Positions 24,537 to 34,409 of a stretch of DNA of 64,000 bases are shown here, in pieces. Within the stretch, counting starts at the first letter, position 1; every line of letters starts with the position of its first letter. This stretch comes from Vibrio sp. 14G-20 (GTDB taxonomy: Bacteria; Pseudomonadota; Gammaproteobacteria; Enterobacterales; Vibrionaceae). The notes beneath the pieces are model-generated. The model was not told the DNA's origin, ran no database searches, and saw only the letters and a list, made by a program, of their open reading frames with translations. The stretch is taken from contig NZ_JAPHPW010000007.1 of the NCBI RefSeq assembly GCF_026241515.1, positions 164,931 through 228,930 of the forward strand, read 5' to 3'. A program made the translations under genes and the position numbers.

Positions 24537-24565
24537 AAAATGGAAGCCAATAAGCTTCCATTTTT
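24537..24565. terminator. Terminator between the Lrp-type gene and the DUF445 gene
   Basis: AAAATGGAAGC, loop CAATA, AGCTTCCATTTTT; symmetrical, so it can serve both converging genes. Confidence 0.8.
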
Positions 24566-24607
24566 GTTGAGCGTCAGATAAAGAGCAACCCTATAAACTT
24601 GTCCGGC

Positions 24608-25312
24608 TTACAGCGTAATTGCCGCTGAGATTAAGCCAATCACACCGCCGAACACACCACCCCAAACCACAAGCCAGCCAAGGTGTTTCTTGATCATGGT
24701 TTGAACCATCTCTTTCACAAGCTTAGGTGTCAGTTCATTCAAACGTTGATCGATGATCGCTTCAATGTTCTCTTTGATTTCATCCATCATCGCAGGTGAT
24801 TCTAGCTCGTCTTTGATGGCATTTTTTACAGAGTCACTTTTGCTGATTTCAATCACAGACTCTTGCATCTTCTCAACAAATGGCGCTTTCATTGGTTCTA
24901 GTGCTTCTGTGCCACCAAACATCGCCAACATACCGCCAAACTGTGAGTTCTCGATAACATGCACCAGTGAGTCGAATGCAGGGTTAAAGTCGATCTTCTG
25001 AATTACAGGTTCAAGATTGAGCGACTTTCCTGTCATCTCGCTGCTTAGGAAGCGATCGATATTACTTTCAGTAAAGAATTGCTCCATCATCAGTTGCTTG
25101 ATGGCTGCCTTGAACTCTTCAAAGCGTGCAGGAATAACACCAGAACCGTATAGGCCGGGTACTTTCTCGAACAACATGTGAATCGCAAGCCAGTTGGTGA
25201 TGGCACCAGAAAAGGCGAATAGGCCTGCATAAAGCAAGTATTGGTTTGCTGTCGCATAGCCGCCAGCAAGCAGCGCTAACGCGATAACGTTAGTTAAGAC
25301 ACTTTTGTTCAT
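24608..25312 (-). CDS. DUF445 family membrane protein
   Basis: 234 residues. Membrane helices at the N terminus (about 5-40: LTNVIALALLAGGYATANQY, LFAFSGAITNWLAIHMLF) and at the very C terminus (LVVWGGVFGGVIGLISAAITL is the last helix). Central part is amphipathic helix (DSVKNAIKDELESPAMMDEI). The G-A-x-T-N-W-L-A-I-H-M-L-F motif is the DUF445/YheB signature. Function unknown. Monocistronic. Confidence 0.8.
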   Translation of the reverse strand: MNKSVLTNVIALALLAGGYATANQYLLYAGLFAFSGAITNWLAIHMLFEKVPGLYGSGVIPARFEEFKAAIKQLMMEQFFTESNIDRFLSSEMTGKSLNLEPVIQKIDFNPAFDSLVHVIENSQFGGMLAMFGGTEALEPMKAPFVEKMQESVIEISKSDSVKNAIKDELESPAMMDEIKENIEAIIDQRLNELTPKLVKEMVQTMIKKHLGWLVVWGGVFGGVIGLISAAITL

Positions 25313-25431
25313 GGTTGATCTCTAGAAAGAATACTGCGCGCATTTTAAGAAAAAAACGCCAAGAAAAAAACAAAAGGATCGATGAAGTTTACGTAACAGG
25401 TGGGAAATATTGCTGATCTAGGGGCATAAGA

Positions 25432-25461
25432 AAGGCTAGCCTCCCCCCGAAGTCTAGCCTT
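25432..25461 (-). terminator. Possible terminator after the ABC exporter gene
   Basis: AAGGCTAG and CTAGCCTT, 8 bp perfect, 14-nt C-rich loop; the following T-tract on the minus strand is weak. Confidence 0.45.
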
Positions 25462-25598
25462 ATTCCAGAACGCGCAAGCGAGGCGTCTTTGGTGTTAATG
25501 TCATTATATAATTACGACATAACATTCTGCTACGTGTAATTTACCGTTAATTAACAAATTGGTGTGAATTACGCCGCACTTTTAAAATAGCATAAAAA

Positions 25599-27449
25599 TT
25601 AAGCGTTCGTTGCTTGCTCAAGATCATCCGCAATGAAGCCACCAGTCTGGTGATTCCAAAGCTGTGCGTAGATACCATTCTGGTTAATTAGCTCTTGGTG
25701 CGTACCTTCTTCGACGATATTGCCCTCATCAAGCACGATCAGGCGGTCCATCGCAGCAATGGTCGACAGACGGTGCGCAATCGCGATAACCGTTTTGCCT
25801 TCCATTAGCTCAATCAAGCTCTCTTGGATTGCCGCTTCTACCTCAGAATCGAGTGCAGACGTCGCTTCATCCAGAACCAATAGTGGCGCATTTTTCAAAA
25901 GAACACGCGAGATAGCGACACGTTGACGCTGACCACCAGAAAGCTTAACGCCACGTTCACCCACTTGAGCATCGTAACCAATGTTGCCAAATGGGTCGGT
26001 TAGGGTTTCGATAAACTCATGTGCGTGTGCCTGTTTGGTTGCGGCATACACTTCTTCATCTGATGCATCAGGACGACCGTAAAGAATGTTTTCTTTGATT
26101 GAACGGTGCAGCAGTGAGGTATCTTGGGTCACCATACCGATGTTGCTGCGCAGCGAGTCTTGCGTCACTGTTGAGATCTCTTGATCGTCAATCAGGATGC
26201 GACCGCTTTCTACATCATGGAAGCGCAGCAGCAGGTTAACCAAGGTTGATTTTCCCGCACCTGAACGGCCGACTAAGCCCACTTTTTCACCCGGCTTAAT
26301 GTTGAGATTAAGGTTGTTGATCACGCCCTTGTTCTCGCCGTAGTTAAAGCTTACGTTGTCGAAGTTGATGCCGCCTTGTGGAACCTTAAGTGGCTCAGCG
26401 TCTTTCTTGTCTTCGATAGCGATTGGCTTAGACAGCGTTTTAATGCCATCAATTACAGTGCCTAGGTTTTCAAACAGACCACCGATTTCCCACATGATCC
26501 ATTTCGACATGCCGTTAATACGCAGAGCCAAGCTCACTGCAATCGCAATTGCCCCCACGGTGATTGCGCTATCTAACCATAGGTAGATAGAGATACCAGC
26601 AATGCTGAACACCAATAGATAGTTAGCGAACTCTACACAGATGTTGAAGCCAGTTACCAAGCGCATTTGGCGGTGCACAGTATCAAGGAAGCCTTCCATG
26701 CCTTCTTCGGCGTATTCGGTTTCTCTTTTACTGTGTGAGAACAGTTTCACCGTCGCGATGTTGGTGTAGCTATCGACAATACGACCTGTCATTAACGAGC
26801 GCGCATCGGCTTGTTCGGAAGAAACATCTTTTAATTTAGGGACAAAGTGCAGTTGGATACCGACGTAAATGAATAGCCAAATTAACATTGGAGCCATTAA
26901 GCGCCAATCCGATTCGGCTAGCATGAATAGCATCGCCGTAAAGTAAACCGTCACGTAGACGAATACATCGACCATTTTAGTTACGGTTTCACGCACTGCG
27001 AGCGATGTTTGCATTACTTTAGTGGCAACACGTCCGGCAAAATCATCTTGATAGAACGACAAGCTCTGCTTCAAAAGATAACGATGCGCCAACCAACGAA
27101 TAGACATTGGGTAGTTGCCCAGTAAGGTTTGGTGAAGCAAGAGCGAGTAAACACTGATCAAGATCGGCATCACGACCAGTAACAGAACACCAAGCCCCAT
27201 CAATGTGGATTGGTTATCTGCTAAGAAGGTTTCTGGGTTGCTGGTTGATAGCCAATCAACCAGTTGGCCCATATAACCGAACAGCGCGACTTCGATGATC
27301 GCGATGGTCATGCTCATTAGGCCGAGCAAGATTAAAGGTTTTTCGAAACCTCGAGTGTAATGGCGGCAGAATGCCAGTATTCCAGTAGGAGGTTGTATCG
27401 GCTCTCCCTTTGGAAAGGCTTCAGTAAAGCCTTCAAATTTTTTGTACAT
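25599..27449 (-). CDS. ABC-type exporter, fused membrane and ATPase domains
   Basis: 616 residues, a half-transporter of the MsbA/MdlB type. Six-helix exporter domain (about 35-330) then ATPase domain with Walker A GLVGRSGAGKSTLVNL (near 395), signature KLSGGQRQRVAISRVLL, Walker B PLLVLDEATSALD and switch His in VIAIAHRLSTIA. Likely works as a homodimer exporting lipid or drug-like compounds; the substrate is not readable. Single gene; a long 529-bp spacer separates it from the divergent ctlX-like gene. Confidence 0.85.
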   Translation of the reverse strand: MYKKFEGFTEAFPKGEPIQPPTGILAFCRHYTRGFEKPLILLGLMSMTIAIIEVALFGYMGQLVDWLSTSNPETFLADNQSTLMGLGVLLLVVMPILISVYSLLLHQTLLGNYPMSIRWLAHRYLLKQSLSFYQDDFAGRVATKVMQTSLAVRETVTKMVDVFVYVTVYFTAMLFMLAESDWRLMAPMLIWLFIYVGIQLHFVPKLKDVSSEQADARSLMTGRIVDSYTNIATVKLFSHSKRETEYAEEGMEGFLDTVHRQMRLVTGFNICVEFANYLLVFSIAGISIYLWLDSAITVGAIAIAVSLALRINGMSKWIMWEIGGLFENLGTVIDGIKTLSKPIAIEDKKDAEPLKVPQGGINFDNVSFNYGENKGVINNLNLNIKPGEKVGLVGRSGAGKSTLVNLLLRFHDVESGRILIDDQEISTVTQDSLRSNIGMVTQDTSLLHRSIKENILYGRPDASDEEVYAATKQAHAHEFIETLTDPFGNIGYDAQVGERGVKLSGGQRQRVAISRVLLKNAPLLVLDEATSALDSEVEAAIQESLIELMEGKTVIAIAHRLSTIAAMDRLIVLDEGNIVEEGTHQELINQNGIYAQLWNHQTGGFIADDLEQATNA

Positions 27450-27978
27450 AGATTTCCCTTTACAACTAATGCATCTATTAGCAACTGCATCGTCGTGTAG
27501 CTTGTTTTTATAAATTTGGTTTGAAATTTTATAAGTGCTAATGAGTTCTTATCAGTATGACCTCATCAGATAGATTTTCGTTGTTAGTTCTTTTTAAGTG
27601 ACGCAGGAAAGGTCCAAAGCGTGTCTTTCATGACGTGTATTTTAGATTGAATCGGACAGGAAAAGTTAAGCTTATTTCAAACGTAATTGATTGTTATGCA
27701 ACGGTGATAATCCTAACGCTAAATGGATTAAATTGTAACCTAAACCCGCAGTAAGCTAGAGAATGAAGCTCGGATATTTATTCAGCAAATTCTGAATCTC
27801 ATATGCTAACTGTTGGTTCTTTCTGATGTGCTGTTATCTTGCAGTAAAAATTACCGAATAAACTGAGTTTTGCAGGAATTGTTTGGGATAAATATTCAAA
27901 TCATTATTCTATTCAGTGAATCTTATCGTAACAAGTTGTTTACAATTCTGAGGTAAATAAAAGATAGGGACGGTTGAG
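27450..27978. other. 529-bp intergenic region between divergent genes
   Basis: No gene of credible quality on either strand. The right half is A/T-rich and should hold the ctlX-like gene promoter; AGGGACGG precedes its ATG. I see no strong inverted repeat. Confidence 0.4.
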
Positions 27979-28953
27979 ATGTTAAACCTACACAAAAAAT
28001 CACTTCACATTACTAATGTTCAAAACGCCAATTGCGTTGTTATGGTGCCGCCAAAAGAATTTAAATTTAATGAAGAAACGGCACAAGATAATGAGTTTCA
28101 GAACCGAGTTAATCTGACCGAAGCTGAAGTAAAATTAGAAACCATGGCCGAATTTAAGGCGATGGTCGCTTCGTTGCGTAAAGAAGGTGTGCAAGTTGTA
28201 GAGTTTGATTACCCAGAGCTTGGTGTGGAAACGCCAGATGCGGTCTTCCCTAATAACTGGTTTAGCACCTGTGGCGACGGAAGCTTATTTACCTTCCCTA
28301 TGGCGTGTGAAAACCGTCAAAATGAAGTGAAGCCAAGTGCCCTTATTGAAGCACTTGAAGCGTCTGGTCGCATTGTTAATCACAGTGAGTCTCTAGAATC
28401 TTACATTGCTCAAGGCTCTTACCTAGAGAGCACGGGTGTGATGGTAATCGACCACATTAATAAGACCATCTACGCGGCGCTTTCTCAGCGTTGTGACCGT
28501 GAAGTGTTAGAAGACTATGCAAAGCGCATTGGTTATTCTCGCGTGGTGTCATTCCAAACAGCACTGCCGTCTGGTCAGCCGATTTACCATACCAATGTAA
28601 TGATGGCGATTGGTGATAATTTCTGCGTGATCTGTGATGAAGTGATCCCAGAGTTTGAACGCCGTTTTGTGGTCAAGTCACTTGCTAAAGATAAGCAGGT
28701 CATCTCTATTTCAATTGATCAGATGAACCGTTTCTGCGGCAACATCCTACAGTTGGAAACCGTGAATGGTGACAAGGTGATTGCGATGTCTCAATCGGCT
28801 TACGATGCGTTTTCTCCAGCTCAGCTAGCGCAACTTTCGACACACGGTAAGCTGCTACCATTTAACGTGAAAACGATTGAAGATATTGGTGGTGGTTCGG
28901 TGCGATGCATGTTGGGTGAGGTGTTCTTACCAACACGAGTAAATCGCTTATAA
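27979..28953 (+). CDS. ctlX: CtlX-like citrulline/arginine-type hydrolase (amidinotransferase fold)
   Basis: 324 residues. Pentein-fold hydrolase: DAVFPNNWFSTCGDGSLFTF (substrate-binding Asn/Asp), the catalytic His in QPIYHTNVMMAIGD, and the catalytic Cys in GGGSVRCMLGEVFLP near the C terminus. These match the CtlX / DDAH-like group, in which a Cys-His pair attacks a guanidino or ureido carbon. CtlX is linked to citrulline use in other bacteria. No operon partner here. Other guanidino substrates are possible. Confidence 0.8.
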   Translation: MLNLHKKSLHITNVQNANCVVMVPPKEFKFNEETAQDNEFQNRVNLTEAEVKLETMAEFKAMVASLRKEGVQVVEFDYPELGVETPDAVFPNNWFSTCGDGSLFTFPMACENRQNEVKPSALIEALEASGRIVNHSESLESYIAQGSYLESTGVMVIDHINKTIYAALSQRCDREVLEDYAKRIGYSRVVSFQTALPSGQPIYHTNVMMAIGDNFCVICDEVIPEFERRFVVKSLAKDKQVISISIDQMNRFCGNILQLETVNGDKVIAMSQSAYDAFSPAQLAQLSTHGKLLPFNVKTIEDIGGGSVRCMLGEVFLPTRVNRL

Positions 28954-28981
28954 CAAGCCGTGCATTTACAGTCATGAATCT

Positions 28982-29013
28982 TTGAATACCACTCTTATCG
29001 CAGAGTGGTATTT
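28982..29013. terminator. Bidirectional terminator after ctlX-like gene
   Basis: AATACCACTCT and AGAGTGGTATT around loop TATCGC, with T-run on the plus strand; the facing gene on the minus strand ends 47 bp away. Confidence 0.75.
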
Positions 29014-29059
29014 TTGTATTGGCCTACTTTGTATCGGTTTATCAGAAGTAAGAAAACAG

Positions 29060-29692
29060 CTATGAAGCGCTCTTGAAAGCCCTGTGTTCGATGAACTGAG
29101 TTGAGAGTGCGACCACTTCTTTAGAGTACACAAGCGCCGTGTGATTAAGCTTGAGCGCACAGGTGTCTGTTGCGCCTCGCAGGTTCGCGTCTTCAAGCGT
29201 CACCGTGCCATCACCTGGGTTTCTGCCCAATACAATCCGCCCCACACCTGCGTCGTAGGTGCCGGTAATCACGCCAATCGGCACATCAATATCATAATCA
29301 CCCAAGCCATCGCTTAAGATCATCTTGCTCGAACCAAATATAAAGCCAAGACCATGGTTCGACAGCGTTTTAGCGATAGTCGCGCCATTGTGTGGAGTCC
29401 CCGCGGTAATGATGCAGGTGTCGGCAAAGTCGGGTTGGTAAAACTTAAAGTAGTGACGAATCAGTAAGCCGCCGAGCGAGTGACCAAAGAAGTAGACTTC
29501 ATCATGCTCATCAAAGCGTGCATTCACGAATCGATTGAGGCGTTTAGCAGCAGAAGGGAAGCGCAGTGAGTTGTAGGCAAACTTGTGGGTTTGAAAGCCG
29601 AGTTTTTTGAAGTTTCTATCCAGATATTGCATGATCAACGCAGGCATATATAGACCATGAATTAAAACTATATGTTTGTTTTTATTATTCAT
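29060..29692 (-). CDS. Alpha/beta hydrolase, lipase-like
   Basis: 210 residues. Oxyanion strand IVLIHGLYMP at the N terminus, nucleophile elbow GHSLGG (VYFFGHSLGGLLIRHYF), a GTPHNGATIAKTL motif as in lipases and PGAP1-like hydrolases, and a C-terminal His in LNHTALVYSKEV as likely triad member. No signal peptide, so cytoplasmic. Substrate not predictable; an acyl-ester is likely. Two genes further on the same strand is an AraC-type regulator. Confidence 0.78.
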   Translation of the reverse strand: MNNKNKHIVLIHGLYMPALIMQYLDRNFKKLGFQTHKFAYNSLRFPSAAKRLNRFVNARFDEHDEVYFFGHSLGGLLIRHYFKFYQPDFADTCIITAGTPHNGATIAKTLSNHGLGFIFGSSKMILSDGLGDYDIDVPIGVITGTYDAGVGRIVLGRNPGDGTVTLEDANLRGATDTCALKLNHTALVYSKEVVALSTQFIEHRAFKSAS

Positions 29693-29825
29693 TTTTGTCC
29701 TCCGTCTGATGGTGCCTCCAGTATATTTAGTCGCAAATCTAAACTCAATAAAACTTGCGGCTAATGGGACACAATAGACAGAGTATTCACTGTGGAAAGA
29801 ATGTGCGTTATAGATAAAGAATGAG

Positions 29826-30665
29826 TTATTCCGATCTCACTCCACCATATACATCTATGGTTAAGCCACCTTCTTTGGCATAGGTGTTGGGCGTTAGGCC
29901 AATGGTTTTCTTAAGGTATCGAATCAAGTGTGGCTGGTCGCTAAATCCAAACTGATAAGCGACATCTATCCAATCAATGTCATCAAAGTTTCGCTTATAA
30001 AGGTATTCCAACATCGCTTCGAGTTTGTTCATCGACTGACACTGTTTCAATGTTAGTCCGGTCACTTTGTTGAAGCTTCTTTCTAAGGTGCGCTGCGAGC
30101 AAAACAGTTTGTCGCCGAGCTCTGCAATTGGTGTTGTACCTAGTAGTTCTAACACCTTGCGGGTGAGTTCGCTGTGCCTGTCGGTTTTACTTGTCGACAA
30201 CCAAGGCAGCAGCAATTCATCCAACTGCTGACAACAGGTTTCGAAGTCGGTTTGAGCAAGCTGAATTAACGACATGGCATCGGCATTTGGGTTGCCTAGT
30301 AAATGGACGAGATCGATAGGGTTAACGCGATCTAGGCTCGGGTGCGGGCAGTCGGGAAACTTTAACGCGTACAAAGCTCCGACATGGAACTTGATGCCCA
30401 AATGAATAAACGGTTTTGAGTGGTCTAGTTCAATCGCTTTATGGTGTGGCAGCAGTAAATGACAGCCAATGCCTTGATCAACCTGTTGCTCTATCGTGTA
30501 GTGATAAGGCTGGTCGCTCGGAGACAGAATCAAATGCGCTGAAGGATCAGGGTTAAGCTTAGGATACTGATGAGTTTGAGCGTCGGGCGTCTTCTCGATC
30601 AGCCAGTAGCAATCAATGTACTGAGCAACAACAGAGGATTTCGGAGACTGTAACCAATTGATCAT
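29826..30665 (-). CDS. AraC-family transcriptional regulator (DUF6597-type N-terminus)
   Basis: 279 residues. N-terminal domain starts SSVVAQYIDCYWLIEKTPDA with PDPSAHLILSPS, the pattern of the DUF6597 sensor domain found in many short AraC regulators. C-terminal AraC HTH (about 175-270: LGDKLFCSQRTLERSFNKVT and VAYQFGFSDQPHLIRYLKKT). Lies 133 bp upstream of the lipase-like gene on the same strand and may regulate it; ligand unknown. Confidence 0.8.
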   Translation of the reverse strand: MINWLQSPKSSVVAQYIDCYWLIEKTPDAQTHQYPKLNPDPSAHLILSPSDQPYHYTIEQQVDQGIGCHLLLPHHKAIELDHSKPFIHLGIKFHVGALYALKFPDCPHPSLDRVNPIDLVHLLGNPNADAMSLIQLAQTDFETCCQQLDELLLPWLSTSKTDRHSELTRKVLELLGTTPIAELGDKLFCSQRTLERSFNKVTGLTLKQCQSMNKLEAMLEYLYKRNFDDIDWIDVAYQFGFSDQPHLIRYLKKTIGLTPNTYAKEGGLTIDVYGGVRSE

Positions 30666-30766
30666 TCGGTATTCTATTTGGGATTAACGTAACTATAACT
30701 ATATGTGTCTATCGCAGGGGAAGATAGTTTTCTCTTTGCTGAACGCGTAATGATTAACCAGCAATG

Positions 30767-30815
30767 ATAAAGCCCATAACCGTTGGATGTATAGAGTCAC
30801 AGTGATGGGCTTTAT
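30767..30815. terminator. Possible terminator downstream of the GNAT gene
   Basis: Perfect 11-bp arms ATAAAGCCCAT and ATGGGCTTTAT with a 27-nt spacer; T-tract is short on either side. Confidence 0.5.
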
Positions 30816-30862
30816 TTATCTTGGCTTCGCTCGAGTTGGGAGCAAGTCGTTAAAGTCGAATT

Positions 30863-31690
30863 CTAATTAAAATCGAACTGTAGGATTCGGTTTTTCGATG
30901 ACAAACCAGCGCGAGCGATCGCTTTCTGCGCCCCAATGTTGCTGCTTTCTGTAGAACACATCGCTTCCAAACCTTGGCTGTTGGCGTGCTGTGTTAAAAA
31001 GTTCAGCACACGTGTTGCTAAGCCTTTGCCACGTTCTGCTTGCGCGACAATCATGCCCAAGTCTGCAAACTGCGTTTGGTGCTCATTGAACTTACGGCAT
31101 TCTCCCGTAGCGAGAATGCTGCCGCTTTCCCAGTAGCCCCATAGCTCTTGGCGGGCAATCAAATTACCGTAGTAACCAGTGAGCCACTCTTTTGGCGCGC
31201 CAATCGCCGATGAAGCAAATTCCACTAGCTTATCGAGTTGTTCTTCCGTCGCTAGAGTCATCTCGATGCCTTCAATGCGATCCGAATTACGACTAGAGTT
31301 TGTTTCTTGGTTTTGGCGATACATCAATGAGTTCACTTTAAATGAATGGGTGTTATCCATGCACAGTGACAAGTATTGCGGTTCTGCTGTGCTTACGAAT
31401 GCGCCTTTCACTTCACCAATCACAGAGCTGTTGTTTTCGATGATTAAGGTGAACAAGTCGGCAATGTTCGCGCTTGCTGTTGCTGCTAGGAAGAACTGAA
31501 GTAAGTAGCCTTCACCATTCAACACGCAGTAACCCACAAGCTTGTCATTTTCGTAAAAACCGTAATGGTCAGACATTGGCACAAAACCGAAGTGCCACAT
31601 GCCATCGAGTGGGGCTGTTGAATCAGCAAAGTAAGCCGTTTTTAGTTCGCTTAAGTCGCTCAGTGTTGTGATTTTTTTGATGTCTAACAT
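30863..31690 (-). CDS. GNAT-family N-acetyltransferase
   Basis: 275 residues, twice the length of a single GNAT domain. The C-terminal half (about 150-270) carries the acetyl-CoA-binding loop QAERGKGLATRVLNFLTQHA and ends with the GNAT-like SSNIGAQKAIARAGL. The N-terminal half (LKTAYFADSTAPLDGMWHFG, HYGFYENDKLVGYCVLNGEG) looks like a second, weaker GNAT-type fold. Substrate unknown. Monocistronic. Confidence 0.75.
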   Translation of the reverse strand: MLDIKKITTLSDLSELKTAYFADSTAPLDGMWHFGFVPMSDHYGFYENDKLVGYCVLNGEGYLLQFFLAATASANIADLFTLIIENNSSVIGEVKGAFVSTAEPQYLSLCMDNTHSFKVNSLMYRQNQETNSSRNSDRIEGIEMTLATEEQLDKLVEFASSAIGAPKEWLTGYYGNLIARQELWGYWESGSILATGECRKFNEHQTQFADLGMIVAQAERGKGLATRVLNFLTQHANSQGLEAMCSTESSNIGAQKAIARAGLSSKNRILQFDFN

Positions 31691-31834
31691 CGCTTGAATT
31701 CCTATTGTTTCGATTCAGTAAAGTGCGTGGTAGACATCGTACTTTTATTGGATGTGCCACGTTTCAATGCCAGTAATTGTAGCTGAACACTGTAGGTAGG
31801 TATTGAACAAAAACGACAGTTTTAGATAGGTCAA

Positions 31835-31866
31835 AAAAGGGGACTCATAAACGAGTCCCCTTAAAA
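31835..31866 (-). terminator. eptA terminator
   Basis: AAAGGGGACTC and GAGTCCCCTT around loop ATAAAC; on the minus strand the stem is followed by a T-run. Confidence 0.8.
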
Positions 31867-31894
31867 TCAAGTATGTGCGACTAATGCGTTGAAG

Positions 31895-33517
31895 CTAACG
31901 ACACGGTGCGAAGATGTCTTGGTTTTCTCGGTATTCTTGGGTTTGAACGTCCATTAAACCAAGCAAAGAGTCGAACAGGTTATCGTGTGAGAAGCTCTGC
32001 TCTTTTCCTGCTTTACGTAAGCACGTGTCATTGATGCCTTTCTCGGCAGCGAAGCCATCCGACATCCAAAAGATCAGTGGGACGTGGGTTTGTTCCTTTG
32101 GTGCCAGCGAATAAGGCATGCCATGTAAGTAGACGCCATTTTCTCCCAGAGACTCGCCGTGATCGGATACGTACATCAACGCTACATTGTATTTGTCAGT
32201 GAGTTTCTCAAGCTTTTGCATCGCCTGTGAGAGGAAGAAATCCGTGTATAAGATAGTGTTGTCGTAGGTGTTAACCACTTCTTCTTTGGTACAGTTTTCA
32301 ATATCGGCGCGAGCGCAATCAGGTGTGAACTTCTTATGTTCTTCTGGATAGCGCTCAAAGTAAGTAGGGCCATGAGATCCGGAAATATGATAGAAAATGA
32401 TGCTATCTTGGCTGAGATCTTGAGTATCTTGCTCGAAGTTCTCTAGCATAGCCGTGTCGTAGCACACATCGTTATTACACAACGGGTCGCTGTCTTTGGC
32501 GACGAGCGTCATCTCTTTGATTCGGTGTGCGACCGCCTTGTCTCCACCATCATGTTCTCGCCATATAGAGTGAATGCCTGCGCGGTTCATGATGTCGACC
32601 ACGTTATCTTGGTTGTAAGCTTTGTCTCGGTCGTAGTTGCTGCGATTCATGTTCGAGAACATACACGGCACAGAAACCGCAGTGGCTGTTCCGCACGACT
32701 GAACATCAGAGAAAAATATCGGGTTGTAAGGCTGGGTGTGAGCGTTCGTTTCTCTCTCATAGCCATGATATTGGTAGTTATACACGCGCGCGGTTTCTCC
32801 AAGAACAAACACCAATAGCATTGGTTTAGTTGCTTGTTTAGCTTCCGATTTTAGCTGCGCGTCTAAGCCGATCTCTTGGTAAGGGATCGGTTTTTTTATG
32901 TAAGTATTGTTAATGTATTTTGCAGTTGAAGCGACGTATTCGGTCGGAATGATCATCTTTTTAAGGTGAGAGTTGTTACGACCAATCGAGACATAATCTT
33001 TGTAAAATAACCCTGCAATAATCGCGATTACGATCAATGAACTTAATAGACCGATACTTTTCCAAATAGCAAAATCTTTCCAAGACTCTCTCTCAAGGTT
33101 TGTGAATAAAAGCATAAGTGATGGGAGACCACCCATTAGAACAAACCATAAAATCGAATACAGACTTAGATAACTTGCTGCTTCTCTGCTGTTGGTTTCA
33201 AAAACGTTTTCTATCATTCCATAGTCAACAAAAATGCCATAGCTGAACATGCTATAGCTGACCAAGGAGGAAGTAAGCAGTAATAAGATGAAAAAGGCTT
33301 TGGCGAATATCGGCCAGTTAAAAACTTGAAAGATAAAGTTGAATGCAGCGAGAAAGAAAAAGGGAATTGAGATTATGAACCCAATACTCTCCGCTTTTGA
33401 GGCGCTCAGAATGTTGAATAGCTCGCGCGAAATAGGCAGGTTAATGACAAGTAGGTAATACACAGCCAGCACGAATGGGAGTTTGTTTATCGACATATTT
33501 AAGCGTGGTAGATTCAT
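31895..33517 (-). CDS. eptA: Phosphoethanolamine transferase, EptA type
   Basis: 540 residues. About five N-terminal membrane helices (10-180), then a periplasmic sulfatase-like catalytic domain. Motifs: VLGETARVYNYQYHGYERET (metal site), SCGTATAVSVPCMFSNM (nucleophile Thr), and YVSDHGESLGENGVYLHGMPY (metal site). Predicted to add phosphoethanolamine to lipid A, which lowers sensitivity to cationic peptides such as polymyxin. Single gene without a neighbouring two-component system. Starts are possible at residue 1 or Met8. The lipid A target is by family analogy. Confidence 0.85.
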   Translation of the reverse strand: MNLPRLNMSINKLPFVLAVYYLLVINLPISRELFNILSASKAESIGFIISIPFFFLAAFNFIFQVFNWPIFAKAFFILLLLTSSLVSYSMFSYGIFVDYGMIENVFETNSREAASYLSLYSILWFVLMGGLPSLMLLFTNLERESWKDFAIWKSIGLLSSLIVIAIIAGLFYKDYVSIGRNNSHLKKMIIPTEYVASTAKYINNTYIKKPIPYQEIGLDAQLKSEAKQATKPMLLVFVLGETARVYNYQYHGYERETNAHTQPYNPIFFSDVQSCGTATAVSVPCMFSNMNRSNYDRDKAYNQDNVVDIMNRAGIHSIWREHDGGDKAVAHRIKEMTLVAKDSDPLCNNDVCYDTAMLENFEQDTQDLSQDSIIFYHISGSHGPTYFERYPEEHKKFTPDCARADIENCTKEEVVNTYDNTILYTDFFLSQAMQKLEKLTDKYNVALMYVSDHGESLGENGVYLHGMPYSLAPKEQTHVPLIFWMSDGFAAEKGINDTCLRKAGKEQSFSHDNLFDSLLGLMDVQTQEYRENQDIFAPCR

Positions 33518-33660
33518 CGTAGTTGAGTTCCTGCGTCTCTTATCCCTTTATTTTAGTATCGCTACCAATAAAGCTCTAATATCAACGCATAAATCTCAAT
33601 TAGGCGTGACGAGCGATAAACTGGTTAAAGTGAAATGACGCGGTAGGGCGTGTAGAAACA

Positions 33661-33716
33661 AAAAATTCACTTTACTGAGTGACCTTCATGACAAGGTGGA
33701 ACAGCAAAGTGAATTA
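33661..33716 (-). terminator. Terminator after barrel gene 1 (duplicated element)
   Basis: Arms AATTCACTTT (33664-33673) and AAAGTGAATT (33706-33715); A-run on the left reads as T-run in minus RNA. The same arms recur after barrel gene 2. Confidence 0.75.
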
Positions 33717-33750
33717 GTATGTTCAGCTTATTCTATGTGGTTCAATCACA

Positions 33751-34335
33751 TTAGAAGTTGTATGAACCACCGAAGCTAATGCTGTTGAAGGCAAGTGTTT
33801 TGTCTTCAGTTTTCAATGAACTGTTGTTGCCAATGTAGTAGTTCTCAACACTAACAGCGTCTGCTTGTGAAATTAAACGTAGTGTTAGATGCTCGATTGG
33901 CGTGTATTCAACACCCACACCAAAATGGAGACCAGTACCGCTATCATCATTGTAACCAGCACTCTTGTTTGCATTTAGATCAACAGAGCTTAAACCAGCC
34001 AATACGAATGGGCGGATTGTGTTGTCGAATGTGTAACCAAGATTTGCTGACAAAGAAATAGACGTCGGAGACAGTTTTGCCGCCCCTTTTTTGTAGTCTG
34101 CGTAATCGTTGTAGCCAAGTTCAACACCTACGATGCGGTTGAATTGGTAGCCGCCATATAGGTTGTAGCCCATACCGTCTGAATCTAAACTGCCTTGACC
34201 ATCGGTATCAGAATCTTGGTAGATACTAAGACCACCACCAATGTAAGCACCGCCGTCAGTACCTGCGGCTAAAGCTGGAAGAGAAACTGCGCTGATTAAA
34301 CTCAGTGCTAATGCTGATTTTGTTATCTTGTTCAT
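33751..34335 (-). CDS. Outer-membrane beta-barrel protein, paralogue 1
   Basis: 194 residues. Signal peptide ending SLPALAAG. The mature part is an eight-strand OmpA/OmpX-like barrel: GGAYIGGGLSIYQDSDTDGQ, YNLYGGYQFNRIVGVELGYN, FRPFVLAGLSSVDLNANKS region, and a final strand ISFGGSYNF ending in Phe as required for BAM insertion. Nearly identical in layout to paralogue 2 upstream (about three quarters of residues match by eye). Such barrels act as porins, adhesins or envelope-stability proteins; which applies is not clear. Confidence 0.8.
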   Translation of the reverse strand: MNKITKSALALSLISAVSLPALAAGTDGGAYIGGGLSIYQDSDTDGQGSLDSDGMGYNLYGGYQFNRIVGVELGYNDYADYKKGAAKLSPTSISLSANLGYTFDNTIRPFVLAGLSSVDLNANKSAGYNDDSGTGLHFGVGVEYTPIEHLTLRLISQADAVSVENYYIGNNSSLKTEDKTLAFNSISFGGSYNF

Positions 34336-34409
34336 CTTTGTTACTCACTCTGTCATGTCTTCAAATGTGATTGTCGGTTACTGTCGATTTTTATTAGTTG
34401 TTGGCTCGT

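Noticed and set aside
24537..24565. Palindrome as an IS end or attachment site
   Set aside because: It has A-run and T-run flanks and sits between converging genes, so it is an ordinary bidirectional terminator.
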